Source: an uncultured Collinsella sp. (GTDB lineage: Bacteria; Actinomycetota; Coriobacteriia; Coriobacteriales; Coriobacteriaceae). From it: DNA of 64,000 nt. The notes beneath the pieces were generated by a model, which worked only from the letters and a program-made list of their open reading frames with translations, had not been told where the DNA came from and ran no database searches. This document shows positions 8,074 to 17,014 of the stretch, piece after piece. Every line of letters begins with the position of its first letter. Position 1 is the first letter of the stretch. The DNA lies in the NCBI GenBank assembly GCA_902472315.1, contig CABRNM010000001.1:210532-274531 (forward strand), written 5' to 3'. The position numbers and the translations under genes are program-made.

Positions 8074-10944
8074 TCACGCTCCCTGTGCGGCAAGCGCCGC
8101 GGTCAGGACGATACCGGCGATCTTGGCGGCCTCGACGTCATGCTTGTCGTAATCCTCCAAGGCCACCGAGATGGCGACCGTGGGTGAATCGTAAGGTGCA
8201 AAGCCAACGAACATCGAGTTGACGTTGGTGCCGCCGGTCTCGGCCGAGCCGGTCTTGCCGGCGACCTTGACGCCGGGGATCTGGGCATCGGTGCCGGTGC
8301 CGGACTGGACGACGGCAAGCATGGCCTGCTTGACCTGGTCGGCCGTGGCGGAGCTGACGGCCTGCCCCAGCGAGCGGGGCTGCGTGGTCTTGACCACGGT
8401 TCCGTCCGGGGCGAGTACCTGGGCTACAAAGTACGGGTCCATGACCACGCCACTGTTAGCGATGGCGGCGGCAATCACGGCGTTTTGCATGACGGTGGTC
8501 TGCGGGCCGGGCGTGTGGTCCATGCCGACAGGCTGGCCGGCGCCGGCCCAGGCGGTCTCCCACTCGGTCATGAGCGACGGGTCGGCCATGATGGAGGCCG
8601 CGGAGGTCAGGTCCTGGCCGAGCTTTTGGCCGTAGCCAAAGGCGTTGGCAAACTGTACGAGCGTGTTTGCGCCAACTTCGTTTGCCACCTGGCCAAAGAC
8701 GACGTTGGAGGACACGGCAAAGGCCTGCTGCAGGCTGATGGTGCCGTAGCTCTCGTTGGCATAGTTGGTGACCGGTGCGTTGCCGATATCCATGGAGCCG
8801 GGCGCCTGGTAGGTGCTAGTCAGGCTGGCGGTACCGGTCTCGAGTGCCGCGGAAAGCGTAACGACCTTAAACGTGGAGCCCGGCGTGTACAGCGCGTCCA
8901 TGGCGCGATTGTACATGGAGCCGTCCTCGCCGCCGCCCGTCTGCAGCAGGGCATCGATGTTGGTGTTGTCGTAGGTGGGCGAGCTGGCACATGCGAGCAC
9001 CGCGCCGGTACGCGGGTCGATGACCACTACAGCGCCCTTAAAGCCCTTGAGCGCCTGCTCAGCAGCCGTCTGGATGCGCGAGTCGATGGTGAGCTTGGCG
9101 GTGTTGCCCGGCTGGGTCTGGCCCGCGAGCGACGCGATGGCGTTGTTCCAGCTAGAGTAGTCCTTAGAACCGGTGAGCGTGTCGTTCATGACGCTCTCGA
9201 TGGCGGTGGTGCCATACTGCTGGCTCACGTAGCCAACCACGTGCGCTGCCAGGTTACCGTTGGGGTAGGAGCGTACGTAGGTGCCGTCCTCCTGCTGCAG
9301 CGACTCGGCCAGCGTCACGCCGTCGGACGTGATGATGGAGCCGCGCTGGATGTACTTGGAGCGGGCGATGGTGTGGTTGTTGGTCGGCATGTCCTGATAG
9401 TCCTTCGCCTTGATGACCTGGACATAGGTGAGGTTGCCGATAAGGATGGCGAACAGCGCCGTAAAGGCGAGCACCGCACGGGTTAGACGGTTGGCGAGCG
9501 CCACGCGACCGAGCACACCGGATTCAGGCGTGTCGAGCAGGCGACGGCGCATGCGCGAGCCGACGGAATGGCTGCCGCTGCCGTAGGAAGACGAGGTGGC
9601 AAAGCGCGAGCCCGTCGGGGCGGCGGCAGATGCGACCTGATCATCGGTGATGGCGGCCATGGTGCCGGTGCCGGTAAGCTCGGCCTCGCGTCCGGTCGCC
9701 TCGTCACCGGCACGTAGCAGGAGTGCGACGATGATAAAGCTTGCCAGCAGCGAGGAGCCGCCCTGGCTCATAAAGGGCAGGGTGACGCCGGTCAGCGGGA
9801 TCAGGCGGGTTACGCCGCCAACGATCAAGAAGGCCTGGAAGCTGATGGCTGCCGTAAGACCGGTGGCGCTAAAGGCGGCAAGGTCGGACTTTGCGCGGGC
9901 AGCTGTGGTCAGGCCACGCACGGCAAAGAGCATAAACAGGATGAGCACGGCGCCGCCGCCCAAAAGGCCCATCTCCTCGCCGATAGCCGAGAAGATAAAG
10001 TCGGACTCGACGACAGGGATGTTGTTGGCCATGCCGTTGCCGATGCCAACACCGACCAGACCGCCATCGGCAAGCGAGAAGAGCGACTGGACGATCTGGT
10101 AGCCCTGACCCTGGGCGTCCTTAAACGGATCGACCCAAACCTGGAAACGCACCTGAACGTGCGACAGGAACTTGTAGGCGCCCACGGCTCCAACGGCTAA
10201 GAGCGCAAGGCCGATAACGACATACGAAAAGCGCCCCGTGGCAACGTAGAGCATCAGCAAGAAGATGGTGTAGAACAGCACGGCCGAACCCAGGTCGCGT
10301 TCGAAGACGACGACGAGCAGGCACACACCCCACACGGCAAACAACGGCAGTAGCAGTCGCAGGCGAGGGATCTTAAAGCCCAAGATCTTGCGGTTGGAGA
10401 TGGAGAGCAGCTCGCGGTTCTCGGCCAGGTACCCGGCCAGGAACAGCACGATAAAGACCTTGGCGAACTCGCCGGGCTGGATGGTAAAGCCCGCGATGCG
10501 AATCCACAGCTTGGAGCCCGAGATCGTGGTGCCGATAAAGATAGGCAGCATCAGCAGGATGATGCCGATGATGCCAAAGGTGTACTTGTAGCGCATGACC
10601 ACGTCGAGGTTTTTGACTAGTGCAAGCGTTCCCACCATGAGCGCCACCGAGACAAACAGGATGATGAGCTGTGAGATGGCGAGAGCGGGGGCGAGACGCG
10701 TCACGAACGTGATGCCGATGCCCGAAAGTATAAATACGATGGGCAGGATGGCGGGGTCGGCACCGGGCGCCAAGATGCGCACGGCAATGTGGGCCGCGGC
10801 AAAGGCGGCAAAGAGGCCGATCGGTACGGCGAGCGTCTCAAAGGAGATAGCGGCGCCCGCGGTGAGCACGTACATCGCATACAGCAGGATGACGGGGAAC
10901 GCCGAGGCGATGAGCAAGAGCAGCTCGGTGTTGCGGCGACTCAT
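8074..10944 (-). CDS. Fused FtsW/RodA glycosyltransferase and class B penicillin-binding protein
   Basis: One 956-residue frame holds two proteins that are normally separate. Residues about 1-410 are a polytopic SEDS protein of the RodA/FtsW/SpoVE family, the peptidoglycan polymerase. After a linker of about 70 residues comes a membrane helix near 485 and a PBP transpeptidase domain with SxxK (STFK, near 690), SxN (SSN, near 744) and KTG (near 895). Together they would polymerise and cross-link the wall as one chain. The order matches the separate rodA and pbpA genes of other actinobacteria. ATG 10944 is used because GGGAG lies about 8 bases upstream; GTG 10953 overlaps that site. No internal stop or frameshift is seen. 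Confidence 0.93.
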   Translation of the reverse strand: MSRRNTELLLLIASAFPVILLYAMYVLTAGAAISFETLAVPIGLFAAFAAAHIAVRILAPGADPAILPIVFILSGIGITFVTRLAPALAISQLIILFVSVALMVGTLALVKNLDVVMRYKYTFGIIGIILLMLPIFIGTTISGSKLWIRIAGFTIQPGEFAKVFIVLFLAGYLAENRELLSISNRKILGFKIPRLRLLLPLFAVWGVCLLVVVFERDLGSAVLFYTIFLLMLYVATGRFSYVVIGLALLAVGAVGAYKFLSHVQVRFQVWVDPFKDAQGQGYQIVQSLFSLADGGLVGVGIGNGMANNIPVVESDFIFSAIGEEMGLLGGGAVLILFMLFAVRGLTTAARAKSDLAAFSATGLTAAISFQAFLIVGGVTRLIPLTGVTLPFMSQGGSSLLASFIIVALLLRAGDEATGREAELTGTGTMAAITDDQVASAAAPTGSRFATSSSYGSGSHSVGSRMRRRLLDTPESGVLGRVALANRLTRAVLAFTALFAILIGNLTYVQVIKAKDYQDMPTNNHTIARSKYIQRGSIITSDGVTLAESLQQEDGTYVRSYPNGNLAAHVVGYVSQQYGTTAIESVMNDTLTGSKDYSSWNNAIASLAGQTQPGNTAKLTIDSRIQTAAEQALKGFKGAVVVIDPRTGAVLACASSPTYDNTNIDALLQTGGGEDGSMYNRAMDALYTPGSTFKVVTLSAALETGTASLTSTYQAPGSMDIGNAPVTNYANESYGTISLQQAFAVSSNVVFGQVANEVGANTLVQFANAFGYGQKLGQDLTSAASIMADPSLMTEWETAWAGAGQPVGMDHTPGPQTTVMQNAVIAAAIANSGVVMDPYFVAQVLAPDGTVVKTTQPRSLGQAVSSATADQVKQAMLAVVQSGTGTDAQIPGVKVAGKTGSAETGGTNVNSMFVGFAPYDSPTVAISVALEDYDKHDVEAAKIAGIVLTAALAAQGA

Positions 10945-10960
10945 AAGCGGCACTCCCTTT

Positions 10961-12760
10961 CTAGTTCTTATCGGAGGCTTCGGCCTCGGCGGACTGTTCG
11001 GCGGTTTTCTCGGAATCTGATTCGGAGGTCGATCCCTGATTGGTGTTGTCGCGAATCGTTTGCGCGTCGATCACCTGGCGGGTCTGCTCCTCGTCGATCT
11101 GGTGGCGGTACTTGGATATCGTGTCCTGCGCATCGTCGACACTTGTTTGCGGAATGCCCGCCTTGAGGCGGTTTTGCGTGTCTTCGGGCAGGTCGGACAG
11201 CTTAATGCTGGTTTCGCTCTCGAGCCAGTGGAGCTTGAGTCCGAGCGGCTTGCCGGGCAGGCCGCGCCAGACGGCGACATTGCCCTGGTAGGTACCCAGG
11301 TAGTATGAGCCGGTGACACCCGTGTAGGCCCAGATGCCAGCTGCCAGCACAAAGACGAGGGCCAGGATGGCGGCGATAGTAATGTTGCGGCGACGCACGC
11401 GTTGCGCCTCGCGCATAACGCCATCGTCAACCAGGTCAACGACTACTACGGTCACGTTGTCGTGGCCGCCGGCGGCAAGCGCCGCGTCCACTAGGTTGTC
11501 GACGCAGATTTGCGCGGTTGAGGACTGCGTGGCGATGTTCTCGATATCGCTATCGGGAATCATGCTCGAGAGGCCGTCGGAGCACAGGATCAGACGGTCG
11601 CCTTCCTCGATATGCAGAGTGAAGTGGTCGGCATACATGGCGGGGTCCGAGCCCAGTGCGCGGGTGATGACCGAACGGTTGGGGTGGACGCGAGCCTCGT
11701 CTGCCGTGATCTCGCCGGCGTCCACGAGCTCCTCCACGTAGGAGTGGTCGCGGGTCACGCGGATGAGCGTGCCCTCGTGGAGCAGATAGGCGCGAGAGTC
11801 GCCCACGTGGGCGATGGCGAGCGTGTCGTTTTCGATGTAGGCGCAGGTGGCTGTGCAGCCCATGCCGGGCTTGCCCAGGCCGTTCAGGGCCGCCTCGATT
11901 ACGGCGGCGTTGGCTGCCTCGACGGCTGCGGCCAGGCGTGCTGCGTCGGCGGACTGTGGGGCCGTCTTGGCAATAGTCTCGACGGCGATGGAAGAGGCTA
12001 CCTCGCCGGCAGCGTGACCACCCATGCCGTCGCATACGCAAAAGAGCGGCGACTGCACCAGGTAGGAATCCTCATTGTGCGGGCGCACGCAGCCAACGTC
12101 GGAGCGGGCGCCCCACATAAGTTGCGTGGTGGTGCCGGCATCATAGGTCGAGTCGGTCTCGATGCGCTCCTCGGTCAGGGGCTCAAAGCTCATGGTCGAG
12201 CCGGGGTCTTTGAGCTTGGCCTCAACGGCGGCAACGTCGATTTCGGCGGTGTCACCGGGAGAGACGGTGTCGGTCACGGCGTTTGATTCGGAATCACCGG
12301 TGTCCGGGGAGTCGGGCTCCTCGGACACGCGGGCGGTCGACTCGTCGTCTTGCGGGCTGACGTCTATAGGCTCGGGCGCCGGCGTAGACGCGGGCGCAAC
12401 CTCGGACGCCGGGGCCATGGGAAACGCCGGCGCGGCGGGCTCGGGTGCCGCAAACACCGCAGCGCTCTCGTTGATTGCCGCGGCGACGGGCTCTGCAAAG
12501 TGAGCCGGCGCCGGGGTTGCTTCGGGCGCTGTGGGCTGTTCCGCAGCATGTGCGCCGATGGGCGCCGCTACGGCATCCTCTTCGTCCTCGTTATCGGCGA
12601 GATCCGAAATATCATGCGTTACATGCGAAAGAGGCAGGGAGAACACGGTGTCCTCGGGTTCCACGGGTGCGGAGCCCGCCGGAGCGGCGTGGGCCGGTGC
12701 GGCTGCGGCGGCAGCCGGTGCCTCGGTCATGGTTGCGGACTTGTTCTCCTCGTCGATCAT
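10961..12760 (-). CDS. pstP: PP2C-family serine/threonine phosphatase (PstP type)
   Basis: This 599-residue protein removes phosphate from the targets of the operon kinases. The PP2C domain (about 215-450) shows the metal-binding motifs RPHNEDS, CDGMGGHAAG, HVGDSRAY, CSDGLS and GGHDNVTVVV. One membrane helix lies near residue 467 and a short outer domain follows, as in PstP. Unusually, about 200 Ala/Pro/Glu-rich residues precede the catalytic domain. The start codon overlaps the stop of fhaB (ATGA), so the two are translationally coupled. The next gene, the RodA-PBP fusion, starts 16 bases later. Confidence 0.94.
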   Translation of the reverse strand: MIDEENKSATMTEAPAAAAAAPAHAAPAGSAPVEPEDTVFSLPLSHVTHDISDLADNEDEEDAVAAPIGAHAAEQPTAPEATPAPAHFAEPVAAAINESAAVFAAPEPAAPAFPMAPASEVAPASTPAPEPIDVSPQDDESTARVSEEPDSPDTGDSESNAVTDTVSPGDTAEIDVAAVEAKLKDPGSTMSFEPLTEERIETDSTYDAGTTTQLMWGARSDVGCVRPHNEDSYLVQSPLFCVCDGMGGHAAGEVASSIAVETIAKTAPQSADAARLAAAVEAANAAVIEAALNGLGKPGMGCTATCAYIENDTLAIAHVGDSRAYLLHEGTLIRVTRDHSYVEELVDAGEITADEARVHPNRSVITRALGSDPAMYADHFTLHIEEGDRLILCSDGLSSMIPDSDIENIATQSSTAQICVDNLVDAALAAGGHDNVTVVVVDLVDDGVMREAQRVRRRNITIAAILALVFVLAAGIWAYTGVTGSYYLGTYQGNVAVWRGLPGKPLGLKLHWLESETSIKLSDLPEDTQNRLKAGIPQTSVDDAQDTISKYRHQIDEEQTRQVIDAQTIRDNTNQGSTSESDSEKTAEQSAEAEASDKN

Positions 12761-13173
12761 CGACGGTTCACCTTCATGACCACGTCGCCAATCTGGACTT
12801 CGTCGCCCTCACGCAGCGTCGCGGGCTCCACGAGCTGGCGGCCGTTGACGAGCGTGCCGTTAAGCGAGTTGAGGTCCTCGATGATGAGCGCCGGGCCCTG
12901 CAGCGAAAAGCGCGCATGCGAGGCCGAGACAAACGGCTCGTTGATGCAGATGTCCGAAGACGGCGAGCGGCCGACGATGACGGGGCCGAGCATGTCTACG
13001 TGGATGCCGCGGATACCGCGCGGACCCTTGTCCACATCAATCGTCCAGATAGCCGAGTCGCGGCGCTGCCCGCGCACAAGTCCCACGCCGGTCTTCATGA
13101 CGGCGAACAGGAAGATATAGAGCAGGGCGACCAAGACGATGCGGCCTGCAAAAAGGACGATATCGATGTTCAT
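12757..13173 (-). CDS. fhaB: FHA-domain membrane protein (FhaB/FipA-like)
   Basis: This 138-residue protein has an N-terminal hydrophobic helix (about 5-27) and an FHA domain (about 55-138) that binds phosphothreonine. FHA signatures are GRSPSSDI, SASHARF and LNSLNGTLVN. In actinobacteria FhaB lies between fhaA and pstP and recruits phosphorylated division proteins. It starts 6 bases after the fhaA stop and overlaps pstP by four bases. Confidence 0.93.
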   Translation of the reverse strand: MNIDIVLFAGRIVLVALLYIFLFAVMKTGVGLVRGQRRDSAIWTIDVDKGPRGIRGIHVDMLGPVIVGRSPSSDICINEPFVSASHARFSLQGPALIIEDLNSLNGTLVNGRQLVEPATLREGDEVQIGDVVMKVNRR

Positions 13174-13179
13174 AAGCGA

Positions 13180-14193
13180 CTATCCCCTAAATTCAAAGGT
13201 ACTCAGGCCAAACGTCAGCAGATCGCCGTTGCGCAGCGGGCAGCGCGTAATGCGGCGGTTGTTGACGAGCGTGCCGTTGGTGGAATTGAGGTCCTCGATC
13301 GACCAATCCGAGCCCGTAAAGGTGAGCTGGGCGTGGCGGCGCGACACGTTGGGGTCGCGCAGGGCAATGTCGGAAACTGAGCGCTCGCGACCGATGGTCA
13401 CCTGTGCGGAGGTGATGCTATGGCTCTCGCCGCTCACGACGTCGACGAGCTGGGCGAGCGGGCGCTGCGGGGCGCGAGTGCTCGCCATGTTGGAGGCGAT
13501 GCCGGCTGCGGCGCCTAGGCCCACGGCGGCACCGGTCGCGGCGGCTCCGCCCATGCCGGCAAGCGCGTCGCGCGAGACGGTCTGCGGCACCGGGATGGGT
13601 GCGGCGGCGGGGTCGGGGACGCTAGGCGCGAAGGGATCTGCCACGGCAAGCGGGTCGGGAGCGGCGGCGCGAGGCGTCGGCTGCTGCTGGGGCATGGCGG
13701 CGGGGCGCTGCTGCTGCGGGGCAGCAAACTGCTGCTGGCCGGCGCGCGGGGCGCTGGCGGCACGGCTTGCGGCCGAGTTGTTCTGTCCCAGGCCGTTTTG
13801 GTAGGCGCGCTCTTCCTCGTACAGGCGGCCGAGCGTGGGCGCATCGACGTTCTCGGCAAAGACCGAGAACTTGCCGGCGCGCAGCTGCGGATCGATCATA
13901 AAGCGCACGAGGGGCTCGCCGACAAAGACATAGCGGCGCTTTTCGGCCTGCGCCTTCACGAACTCGCGGACCTCGCGCGAAAGCTCGGGGTAGAACGGGG
14001 CGAGCATGGGATCGTCGTCGGCGGCGATCAGGATGGTATAGAGTGCCGGCGCCGTGTTGACGCCATTGATCACCAGAGTCTGATCCTCCATGTCGCGAGC
14101 GGCCTGCTTGGCAAGCTTCTTAAAGGAGAACGGGGCACGGGTGGCACCGAAGATGCCGGCCACGTGGTCCTCGAAGATGTTCAGGAAGTTCAC
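13180..14193 (-). CDS. fhaA: FhaA-like protein: DUF3662 domain plus C-terminal FHA domain
   Basis: The 337 residues begin with MNFLNIFEDHV and a DUF3662-like domain (about 1-125), followed by an Ala/Pro/Gln-rich linker and an FHA domain (about 245-335) with GRERSVSDI, SRRHAQL and LNSTNGTLVN. FhaA proteins bind phosphorylated lipid II flippase and regulate wall synthesis. The start overlaps the stop of the upstream kinase (ATGA). The domain order and the operon position both support the call. Confidence 0.93.
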   Translation of the reverse strand: MNFLNIFEDHVAGIFGATRAPFSFKKLAKQAARDMEDQTLVINGVNTAPALYTILIAADDDPMLAPFYPELSREVREFVKAQAEKRRYVFVGEPLVRFMIDPQLRAGKFSVFAENVDAPTLGRLYEEERAYQNGLGQNNSAASRAASAPRAGQQQFAAPQQQRPAAMPQQQPTPRAAAPDPLAVADPFAPSVPDPAAAPIPVPQTVSRDALAGMGGAAATGAAVGLGAAAGIASNMASTRAPQRPLAQLVDVVSGESHSITSAQVTIGRERSVSDIALRDPNVSRRHAQLTFTGSDWSIEDLNSTNGTLVNNRRITRCPLRNGDLLTFGLSTFEFRG

Positions 14194-16043
14194 GAAAGAT
14201 CACTCTCCGTATAGGTTCTTTGGTATCCGAGCAAATATAGGCATATCCCAACGATTATAGAGGATAGGGTTCCCGCAACCGCCGCCTTGGCGACGACCGC
14301 GGCTGCAAGGCTGGCAATTTCCATATGGTGTGCAAGACAGGACGCCGCTGCGCAGCCGATGCCGGTGACAGCGATGGCGGCGATTGCGGCAAGGTTTGAG
14401 CCCTGGTCGGCACGCTTGGCATGGGCATTGAGCAGCGCAGATGACGCCGCGGCAGTTGCCGCTACCAGCACAAAGGCAGCCCAAAGGAGCGGGTCTCCCA
14501 GCGCTGCGGCAACGTTACCGAGCCCCAGCACGCCTCCGGCTGAAAGCGCGACCGTGGCCAGACGGGCAAAAAGCGCGCCCATGCCCGTTGCCGCGGCGGC
14601 GCTTGCCGGGCCGAGCCAAAATGACGCGACGCCGGCGGCGACCCCAGCTGCCAGGAAGGTATTGCCGGTCAGACAGCCAAGCGCGAGTGCACAGGTGAGC
14701 GTGGCGCTCGCGGCAGTCTCGGTGCGACCCCAGGCGATCCACCAACCGGACATGGCGGCGGCAAAGATCACCGCGACGGGCAGCATCGACAGGATGCCCT
14801 GCGCCTGCATGGTGGCGTTGGCCATGAGCACCAAAAAGCCCACAGCCGAGATGGCCGAGCCAATCTGGGGGGCCAGGCCAGCCGCCGCTCCGATCGCGAT
14901 GGCCGCAATGACCAGGCCGGGAAGCGCCGCGACCCCGGCCGTTTGCATCAGCAAAAAGCTAAAGGTGCCGCACGTTAGCGCCGAGATAGTGCGCATGGTG
15001 TAGTCGCGCGCATGGCTCCAGCGCGTGCCCGCCCAGCCGAGTGCGGGGTCGACCTCGATGGCGTCGTCCTCGTAGTGCGACGGCTCGATATCGTCGAGCT
15101 CCTGCTCGTCATCCGAAAGTTCGCCAACCATTTGCTCCAGGCTGCGACGGCCCTCGCGCACGCTGCCCAGACCGGCAAGGAGCTGGTCGCAAAATGCCTC
15201 GATGCTGTTGGGGCGGTCCTGCGGCATGGGGGAGAGCGCGCTCATGAGCGCGGCCTCGGCTCCCGGGGGAAAGTGTGGTATCAGCTCGCTGGGATAGGTG
15301 GCGCCGCCGATGATGCGGTCGAGCGAGTCGGCGGGCGTGGCCGCCATAAAGGGAGCGCTGCCGCACAGGCCCTCGTAGATCACACAGGCGAGGGCAAAGA
15401 CATCGGCGCGTTCGTCGACCGTGCCGGTCTCGATATCGAGCTGCTCGGGCGGCATGTAGCCGATGGTGCCGCCGCGCGAGCCGCCAAAGCCACCGGCGGA
15501 CGACAGTCGCGCCATGCCAAAGTCGGTGAGCTTTACATTGCCCGAGTGGTCGATGAGCACGTTGGCGGGCTTAATGTCCAGGTGGAGTACGCCATTACTA
15601 TGGGCGAAGGTGAGCGCCTGGCCTAGGGCATCGGCAATGGCCGCGGCCTCGTCAAAGGTAAGTGAGTGACCGTCCACGCGGTGCAAAAACTCGGCCAGCG
15701 ACATGCCATCGACATATTCCATAACCAGGTAGGCATAGGCTGTGTCGTGCGTAAAGTCGATGACCTGCACGATGTTGGGATGTTGAAGCATGGCGGCAGT
15801 GTGCGCCTCGCGCAGGACATCCATGATGTCGCTGGCGGGCATGCCGACACCGTTAATAAGGGGGATGCGCTTAATGGCGACGCGGCGGCGCAGGTGCGTG
15901 TCGCGGCAGATCTCGATGGAGCCAAAACCGCCGGTCGCAAGTGTCTCGAGCGGCTGGTACCGCTTGAGCAGCTCGCGAGAGCTGGTGCCCTCCAAAGGAA
16001 CGTCCGGCGAGAACCGGGCGGTATGTTGCGAGAAAAGCGGCAT
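14190..16043 (-). CDS. Serine/threonine protein kinase with a polytopic C-terminal membrane domain
   Basis: The first gene of the operon encodes 617 residues. Residues about 30-290 are a kinase domain with glycine loop ATGGFGSI (36-43), Lys58 and a HLDIKPAN catalytic loop near 155, where the usual HRD Arg is Leu, then DFG near 174. The C-terminal half (about 350-600) is a run of Ala/Gly-rich membrane helices in place of PASTA domains. The HRD Arg contacts the activation-loop phosphate in many kinases, so control of this one may differ; that is inference. ATG 16043 is used after GAGGG; a TTG two codons upstream is possible. It takes the place pknA would hold but has another architecture. Confidence 0.88.
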   Translation of the reverse strand: MPLFSQHTARFSPDVPLEGTSSRELLKRYQPLETLATGGFGSIEICRDTHLRRRVAIKRIPLINGVGMPASDIMDVLREAHTAAMLQHPNIVQVIDFTHDTAYAYLVMEYVDGMSLAEFLHRVDGHSLTFDEAAAIADALGQALTFAHSNGVLHLDIKPANVLIDHSGNVKLTDFGMARLSSAGGFGGSRGGTIGYMPPEQLDIETGTVDERADVFALACVIYEGLCGSAPFMAATPADSLDRIIGGATYPSELIPHFPPGAEAALMSALSPMPQDRPNSIEAFCDQLLAGLGSVREGRRSLEQMVGELSDDEQELDDIEPSHYEDDAIEVDPALGWAGTRWSHARDYTMRTISALTCGTFSFLLMQTAGVAALPGLVIAAIAIGAAAGLAPQIGSAISAVGFLVLMANATMQAQGILSMLPVAVIFAAAMSGWWIAWGRTETAASATLTCALALGCLTGNTFLAAGVAAGVASFWLGPASAAAATGMGALFARLATVALSAGGVLGLGNVAAALGDPLLWAAFVLVAATAAASSALLNAHAKRADQGSNLAAIAAIAVTGIGCAAASCLAHHMEIASLAAAVVAKAAVAGTLSSIIVGICLYLLGYQRTYTESDLS

Positions 16044-16191
16044 GGCCAACCCTCGTGCGTTTAAAGTTCGTTTGCGAGCGGCGGGCGCGGAGCCGAGCCG
16101 TTCGCGGTGGCATAGATGCTGCTAGTGTAGCACGCGCGGGTGGGCGACATTCAATTTAAGCTCCGTCTGGGGTCTGGACCCTGCGTCCGGC

Positions 16192-16899
16192 CTAGTGCTT
16201 CTTCTTGTTCTTCTTCTGCTTGCGCTTGGTCTCCTGGGGCTTGTCGCCCTGCTTGGCCTCGGCGGCGGCCTTCTCGGCCTTCATTTTCTTCTTCTTGGTC
16301 TCGATGCGGAGTTTTTTGTTGATGCGCGCCTTAAGGAAGGGACCGAACTGCTCGGCATCGCCGCGGACAAAGGTGTCCTTAGGGATCGTCACGCCCTGGT
16401 CGGCGAACATGGCCACAAAGATGCGCTCGCCGTCGAGCACGTGGTCGAGCTTTTCAAACGGGAAGAACTGTGACTTGCCGCTCTTGCCCCAAACCATCAG
16501 GCCGTCCTCGTTGGCGGCGACGCGGCGATAGCGGCCGCCCATGGACTCGTCGGCCTCAACGGCGTCGATAAAGTCGCGGGCGAGGGTGTGGTGCAGGTTT
16601 TTGCTCCACCAGGCCAAAAAGGCGCCGAACACGATCAGGACGACGCCAAACTTGATCCAGTTGCCGCCGGCCACCAGCATGCCGATGCCGATGAGCGCGG
16701 CAATTGCCGCGGCGACATACAGCGAGCCGCGACGCCTGGGCGAGGCGACCAGGCGGGCGAAGTCGGTGACCAGGTCGTTTTCGTACTGGTACTCGTTGAG
16801 GTACAGGATGCCGTCGTCGGCTGCGGCCTGCTCCTCGAGCGCGACCTCGACCTGGTCGGCTGCTTCGGAGGGGACGAGGTTGCTCTCTGCGTCTGCCAT
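16192..16899 (-). CDS. Membrane protein with YcxB-like cytoplasmic domain and Lys-rich tail
   Basis: This 235-residue protein has an acidic N-terminus (1-60), two closely spaced membrane helices (about 70-112) and a soluble part (about 115-200) resembling YcxB/PH-like small bacterial domains (GLMVWGKSG, FPFEKLDHVL). The last 40 residues are almost all Lys, Glu and Gln. The function is unknown. ATG 16899 is preceded by AGGAG. It is divergent from dnaX, with about 115 bases between them. Confidence 0.75.
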   Translation of the reverse strand: MADAESNLVPSEAADQVEVALEEQAAADDGILYLNEYQYENDLVTDFARLVASPRRRGSLYVAAAIAALIGIGMLVAGGNWIKFGVVLIVFGAFLAWWSKNLHHTLARDFIDAVEADESMGGRYRRVAANEDGLMVWGKSGKSQFFPFEKLDHVLDGERIFVAMFADQGVTIPKDTFVRGDAEQFGPFLKARINKKLRIETKKKKMKAEKAAAEAKQGDKPQETKRKQKKNKKKH

Positions 16900-17014
16900 G
16901 CTCTTTGGACTCCTATCGCGGCGGGCTCGCCGTACGGGTATTATGGAATGCAGTATGCCGTGCGACCGCATGGCCGCCGCGGCAACAAGACTCAGTATAC
17001 CCGGGGGAGCACCC

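Noticed and set aside
16900..17014. Possible signal recognition particle RNA near dnaX
   Set aside because: Neither this space nor 19988-20328 has the conserved GGAA tetraloop stem of the SRP RNA.
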